From: Thermoplasmata archaeon
GTDB lineage: Archaea; Thermoplasmatota; Penumbrarchaeia; JAEHCK01
Reading direction: 5' to 3'
DNA: 64,000 bases
Assembly (NCBI GenBank): GCA_020696345.1
Contig: JAEHCK010000002.1
Span: 24,647 to 88,646 of the forward strand
Shown: positions 61,068 through 64,000 of the stretch, piece by piece
How positions within the stretch are numbered: position 1 is the stretch's first letter
How the letters are laid out: the number at the start of each line of letters is the position of its first letter
The notes under the pieces: model-generated
The model's database searches: none
What the model saw: only the letters and a program-made list of their open reading frames with translations
What the model was told of the DNA's origin: nothing
Made by a program: the position numbers and the translations under genes

Positions 61068-61095
61068 CAACATCCATTAAAACAAGGATTGAAAC
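61068..61095. CRISPR. Single orphan CRISPR-like repeat
   Basis: ATCCATTAAAACAAGG followed by ATTGAAAC (61071-61094). The 3' ending ATTGAAAC and the preceding AT-rich part match the wording of archaeal/thermophile type I repeats. Only one copy is seen and no cas gene is present, so this is at most a relic; chance resemblance is possible. Confidence 0.35.
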
Positions 61096-61236
61096 AATCC
61101 ACCACGATCTCGTCTCGTATCTTTTCCTCTTTATTATCACGGCTATATCTTGCTTTGTGGAGTACTTTTCCTATGCTAACATTCTCGTGCTCGCGCTCGA
61201 GTGTGATGCCATGCGAGAAAATTGAGGTTCATACAC

Positions 61237-61655
61237 TTAATTTTTATGTTTTTTCAATTTAGTTAGAAGGAACTTCCATGCAGGGATTATTTCGACAGAG
61301 TCTGTTTTGCCCTCTTTTTCCATATCGATAATGATCACTTTCTTCACTTTGTTCCCAAATTTCTCAACGAACTTCTTGACCTGCTTCACATCCTTTTCGG
61401 TCATCTTTACTTCGATCGCGATCAATTCGCCATCATCCTGAATTATGAAATCTACTTCAAACCCGTTCCTATAAAAAAACCTTGCATCCATCTCGGTGGA
61501 TATGATATTCTCCAGCATGAAAGGCAGGACATTTTCAAGATTTTGATTGAAGGCAAAGGCGATGTTCGGTGTTGCGAGATAGACCTTCTTCAGTTTCCTG
61601 AGGCTGGCGATGGGGCTGCCGCGGTAATTGAATACGAATTTGGGGAAATTGGATC
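61237..61655 (-). pseudogene. DUF4143 ATPase C-terminal remnant
   Basis: From 61655 the frame reads NFPKFVFNYRGSPIASLRKL, KKVYLATPNIAFAFNQ, then MLENIISTEMDARFFYRNG, EVDFIIQDDGELIAIEVKM and the typical ending VEIIPAWKFLLTKLKK. An in-frame stop closes it upstream; the ATPase domain is absent. The 93-codon ORF from 61518 is only its last part. It belongs to the same family as the fragment at 37069-37761 but is not a copy of it. Confidence 0.75.
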
Positions 61656-61933
61656 GTCATCGAGAAGATTATGTATTTTTCATTTACCGTTGATATAATA
61701 ATTGATCTTGACTCCGGTCACCCTTAATGTGCTTTGTAGTAAACCAAATTCAAATGAATAGTAATCTAAAAATTCTTTAGTCGATAAAACAATAAAAAAC
61801 ATTTATTTAGCTCTAGATGATTAACAGGCGGTGTAAAGATGCAATTGATAGCCAATATCAATTATAACAATGATTGAACTAACAAATAAATGTGGCAGAG
61901 CCACACTTCCTTTGTTTATTTTGAGGAATTGAT

Positions 61934-62140
61934 TTGAGAATGTACAAAGTGATCATCCGAGATCTCAAAAACAAAGAGGATATTGCCATCAGGGCTAGTG
62001 ATAATAATAATTTCTTGTTTACCAGTATAGGTGATAATATCCGTATTAAAAACAAAGTTTATAAGATCACACATCGATCTTATGAGATCACGGATGATGA
62101 CGATTGGATACAGATAATAGACGTTATCGAAGCAATATAA
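61934..62140 (+). CDS. Hypothetical 68-residue protein upstream of pcc1
   Basis: Starts at TTG 61934 with GAGGA six bases before it; ATG 61940 is a weaker alternative. MRMYKVIIRDLKNKEDIAIR, then NFLFTSIGDNIRIKNKVYKI and ITDDDDWIQIIDVIEAI suggest a small beta-rich (SH3- or barrel-like) fold. No family recognised. It lies 30 bp before pcc1 on the same strand, so the two are likely one transcript. Confidence 0.6.
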   Translation: MRMYKVIIRDLKNKEDIAIRASDNNNFLFTSIGDNIRIKNKVYKITHRSYEITDDDDWIQIIDVIEAI

Positions 62141-62170
62141 ATAAAAATATGCTCGGTTCATGGTGTTTAT

Positions 62171-62422
62171 ATGAAGATCAGGACAACATTCGTTTTTCAA
62201 TTCACAGACCCCAAGAGCGCCGAGCATATCAGAGATGCATTGGAAGTGGATAATTATGATCATGTCCGAACAACACTTGATGGCAATAAGTTGACCGCCG
62301 AGATCGAAGCCGATTCGCTTTTAAGCCTGCTCCACACCACAGAAGACTACCTATCTTGCCTGGTCATCGCAGAAAATGTGCTCGAACAGACAGAGTCTAA
62401 TAAAGATAAGAGTGTGAATTGA
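62171..62422 (+). CDS. pcc1: KEOPS complex subunit Pcc1
   Basis: 83 residues, the normal archaeal size. TTFVFQFTDPKSAEHIRDAL, LDGNKLTAEIEADSLLSLL and HTTEDYLSCLVIAENVLEQ follow the Pcc1/CTAG pattern: two long strands, a helix with A-x-x-I, and a last helix with SLR-like spacing. Pcc1 is the dimerisation platform of KEOPS, which makes t6A37 on tRNAs reading ANN codons. Other KEOPS genes are not in the window. A strong hairpin after the stop probably terminates transcription. Confidence 0.82.
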   Translation: MKIRTTFVFQFTDPKSAEHIRDALEVDNYDHVRTTLDGNKLTAEIEADSLLSLLHTTEDYLSCLVIAENVLEQTESNKDKSVN

Positions 62423-62457
62423 TTATATATCAAAGTATTACTGAAGGTGGACCGTTG

Positions 62458-62493
62458 GGCCTTCGGCTTGGCCTTTGGCCAAGCCTTCGGCCG
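62458..62493 (+). terminator. Strong GC-rich hairpin after pcc1
   Basis: GGCTTGGCC pairs with GGCCAAGCC around a TTT loop, with further GGCCTTC / CTTCGGCC symmetry outside. It is the only highly GC-rich palindrome in an AT-rich gap and lies 36 bp after the pcc1 stop. It may be a repeat or a terminator stem. Confidence 0.45.
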
Positions 62494-62521
62494 ATCACTA
62501 TGATCATTTAATAAACAGAAT

Positions 62522-63145
62522 CGTTTGGTGAGGGGGGACCATTACTATGGATTGTTGTTGAAAAACATTTGGTGAGAGGGGGAATTATTTATTCTTTTTT
62601 CCTAAATATGATATTAAGCCATACAGTAATTTTCCTTGTTTTTCAATTAAATTGTGAATTCTTTTATGATCTTCATTAGCGATGTAACCCAGTCTATTAG
62701 CGATTATTGATAGACTATCAACTTCATTTAGTGAACCTATTGCAATCTTTAAGTGGTGTATATAGCCCGCATTTGTTCCTACTCCAGAGCCTTCAGCAAT
62801 ATTACTTGAAATAGAAACAACAGCTCTCTTAATTTGGGAGGTTAGACCGTAAATTTCTTCCTTTGGAAAATCCTGTGTAATTTTATAGATATGAAATGCC
62901 AAATCAATTGCATTTTTCCATGCGTCAAGTTTCTCAAATGTTTTTGCCATGTTTTTTGAAAATTCTTTAAATGATATATAATTATTCATTTACCGAAAAA
63001 CATCTATCCCCCCTCACCAAACGATTGTAGACAATAATTCATTGGAGTGGGTCTCCAAACGATTCCAAGTGATAGCTACTTGAAGTGGCCCCCAAACGAT
63101 TGTAAATGATCATTTATTGAAGTGGTCCCCCCTCTCCAAGTGATT
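62522..63145. repeat. Perfect 17-bp inverted repeats framing the IVP-like gene, plus 37-bp tandem repeat
   Basis: CGTTTGGTGAGGGGGGA (62522-62538) and its exact reverse complement (63007-63023) frame the four-helix gene. Just inside on the left a second GGTGAGAGGGGGA is seen at about 62570. From 63018 to 63145 three units of 37-38 bases beginning CCAAACGATT and ending AGTGGNYCC follow. The arrangement resembles a small mobile cassette. Confidence 0.65.
62585..62989 (-). CDS. Four-helix bundle protein (23S rRNA intervening-sequence / S23 family)
   Basis: 134 residues with the family wording FEKLDAWKNAIDLAFHIYKIT, IYGLTSQIKRAVVSISSNIAEG, YIHHLKIAIGSLNEVDSLSIIA. It folds as an antiparallel four-helix bundle forming a pentamer in known structures. 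The family is named for copies within 23S rRNA intervening sequences, but free-standing copies are common and their function is not established. Here it is enclosed by perfect inverted repeats, which suggests that the gene travels as a unit. Length is normal. Confidence 0.88.
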   Translation of the reverse strand: MNNYISFKEFSKNMAKTFEKLDAWKNAIDLAFHIYKITQDFPKEEIYGLTSQIKRAVVSISSNIAEGSGVGTNAGYIHHLKIAIGSLNEVDSLSIIANRLGYIANEDHKRIHNLIEKQGKLLYGLISYLGKKNK

Positions 63146-63177
63146 TACATCGATAAAACATCAAAACGGTCCGTATA

Positions 63178-63615
63178 TCAATATATATCTATCAACAGTA
63201 CCTCTTTCAGTTTCTTACCTTGCGAACATTTAACATTTTTGTTAACAGCCTTGATCTCGTATTGTGACCCATATTTCAAGCCAGATGGAAAACATTTTTT
63301 ATAATTCTCACACCCGCGATCTATGCAATCTTCTTCTTTTTCAATGGTAATTCTGGCCTTTTCCACTGCAGTATCCGCATTCAATGCATATTCGATCGGC
63401 ATTATTTCATATTCGACTGCACGCACACCACCTTCGTGGATCTTGCAGTCGTGATGCATGGTCCGAACTTCCTTGACCTTGTAATAACGCCCCTCCTCAA
63501 GATTGAAGCAAACTGTCTTAACCTTGCATTCGCGACACTCAGACAACGGGCCTAAGTACAGGAACATATTATCCTTTTTTGCTTGTTTTTCACCTATTAA
63601 AGTAACATTAGCCAA
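63178..63615 (-). CDS. UPF0179 family protein
   Basis: 145 residues, archaeal-only family of unknown function. Conserved wording is clear: VTLIGEKQAKKDNMFLYLG, CRECKVKTVCFNLEEGRYY, MHHDCKIHEGGVRAVEYE and CIDRGCENYKKCFPSGL. The five or more cysteines in C-x2-C-x4-C and C-x4-C arrangements suggest a metal or Fe-S site. GGAGGTATT precedes the start. It is the last gene of the window. Confidence 0.93.
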   Translation of the reverse strand: MANVTLIGEKQAKKDNMFLYLGPLSECRECKVKTVCFNLEEGRYYKVKEVRTMHHDCKIHEGGVRAVEYEIMPIEYALNADTAVEKARITIEKEEDCIDRGCENYKKCFPSGLKYGSQYEIKAVNKNVKCSQGKKLKEVLLIDIY

Positions 63616-64000
63616 AATGAATACCTCCCGGTATGTTTTTGTATATGTATATATGAAAATCTTTAATTCTATTTTGGAGGTAACTGCTATAATCTTAAAT
63701 AAATATATCTAGTTAAAAAGATTATTCGACTCTTCTCCGAATTTGGGCAATATTAAGGGTTGGGGATCACAACTTTGGGGTCAGGACAAGATATCAGTAT
63801 ATTTGGTGCATAGGCTATTTGAAAAGTCAAATTTTAAATTGGAACAATTTTCCTGAGAAAAATTATTCTACATTGGAAAATTCTTTGACTTTTCCAAAGT
63901 TAAAAAGTGTAAAAGTAAATCCAAGTTTTTCAATTTGCAATCTCTAATCTCCAATTTTCAATTGCCTTAGCATACATGTTGCGGGTTAACCCCTGAACTC
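63616..64000. other. Right-end gap with a short inverted repeat
   Basis: No gene. GAAAAGTCAAA near 63821 and TTTGACTTTTC near 63883 form an 11-bp inverted repeat; CAATCTCTAATCTCC-type simple sequence follows near 63940. Confidence 0.4.

Overview
The window comes from an anaerobic euryarchaeon, most probably from the Thermoplasmata side of the tree (inference). The archaeal markers are replication factor C small subunit, family B DNA polymerase, an FtsZ with a ribbon-helix-helix neighbour, geranylgeranyl reductase, eL41, the KEOPS subunit Pcc1, UPF0179, an archaeal QueF-type protein, and split tRNA genes (Glu and Trp introns at 37/38). HMG-CoA reductase is class II and seryl-tRNA synthetase is the rare 'methanogen' type. 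Superoxide reductase, two rubrerythrin-like proteins, ferritin, rubredoxin and an indolepyruvate:ferredoxin oxidoreductase indicate a strict anaerobe that ferments amino acids and defends against oxygen. Intergenic DNA is AT-rich and crowded with repeats.

Layout. 0-6 kb: flavin-binding protein, ferredoxin plus geranylgeranyl reductase (membrane lipid saturation), HD phosphohydrolase, and a division cluster (RHH regulator, 47-codon ORF, ftsZ). 6-18 kb: large surface proteins around rfcS, including one with an N-terminal GLTNG-repeat array and one with a cytoplasmic helix-hairpin-helix tail. 18-21 kb: thioredoxin reductase, NAD synthetase, nitrilase. 21-23.7 kb: an RNA island with tRNA-Gln(CTG), intron-containing tRNA-Glu(CTC) followed by duplicated tRNA 3' ends, eL41, and tRNA-Trp whose intron carries a box C/D guide RNA. 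23.8-30 kb: HMG-CoA reductase, acyl-CoA carboxylase beta subunit, enoyl-CoA hydratase, NadA, QueF. 30-37 kb: a surface protein with a Q-rich tail and C-terminal zinc ribbon, a DRG GTPase, type-2 SerRS.

37-46 kb: a long minus-strand block for oxidative stress, Fe-S and sulfur relay (ferritin-like, rubrerythrin, ferritin, desulfoferrodoxin, IscU, IscS without its PLP lysine, DsrE, TusA, rubredoxin, Fur/PerR), then IorB and IorA. 47-54 kb: a 2140-residue subtilase with FG-GAP repeats, the second GLTNG protein. 54-59 kb: PolB, a presenilin-like GxGD protease, a zinc-ribbon protein. 59-64 kb: 5S rRNA, decayed mobile DNA (DUF2080 plus broken transposase, a lone CRISPR-like repeat, a DUF4143 remnant), Pcc1, an IVP-type four-helix protein inside perfect inverted repeats, and UPF0179.

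The most unusual content is (i) two surface proteins built alike: cytoplasmic GLTNG hexapeptide array, membrane segment, DOMON-like domains and a PEF-CTERM-like tail; (ii) single-pass surface proteins whose cytoplasmic ends look nucleic-acid binding (HhH, zinc ribbon), in the same window as a presenilin-family protease; (iii) a two-copy structured element with compensatory base changes; and (iv) several families of 26-28 bp-unit intergenic repeats.
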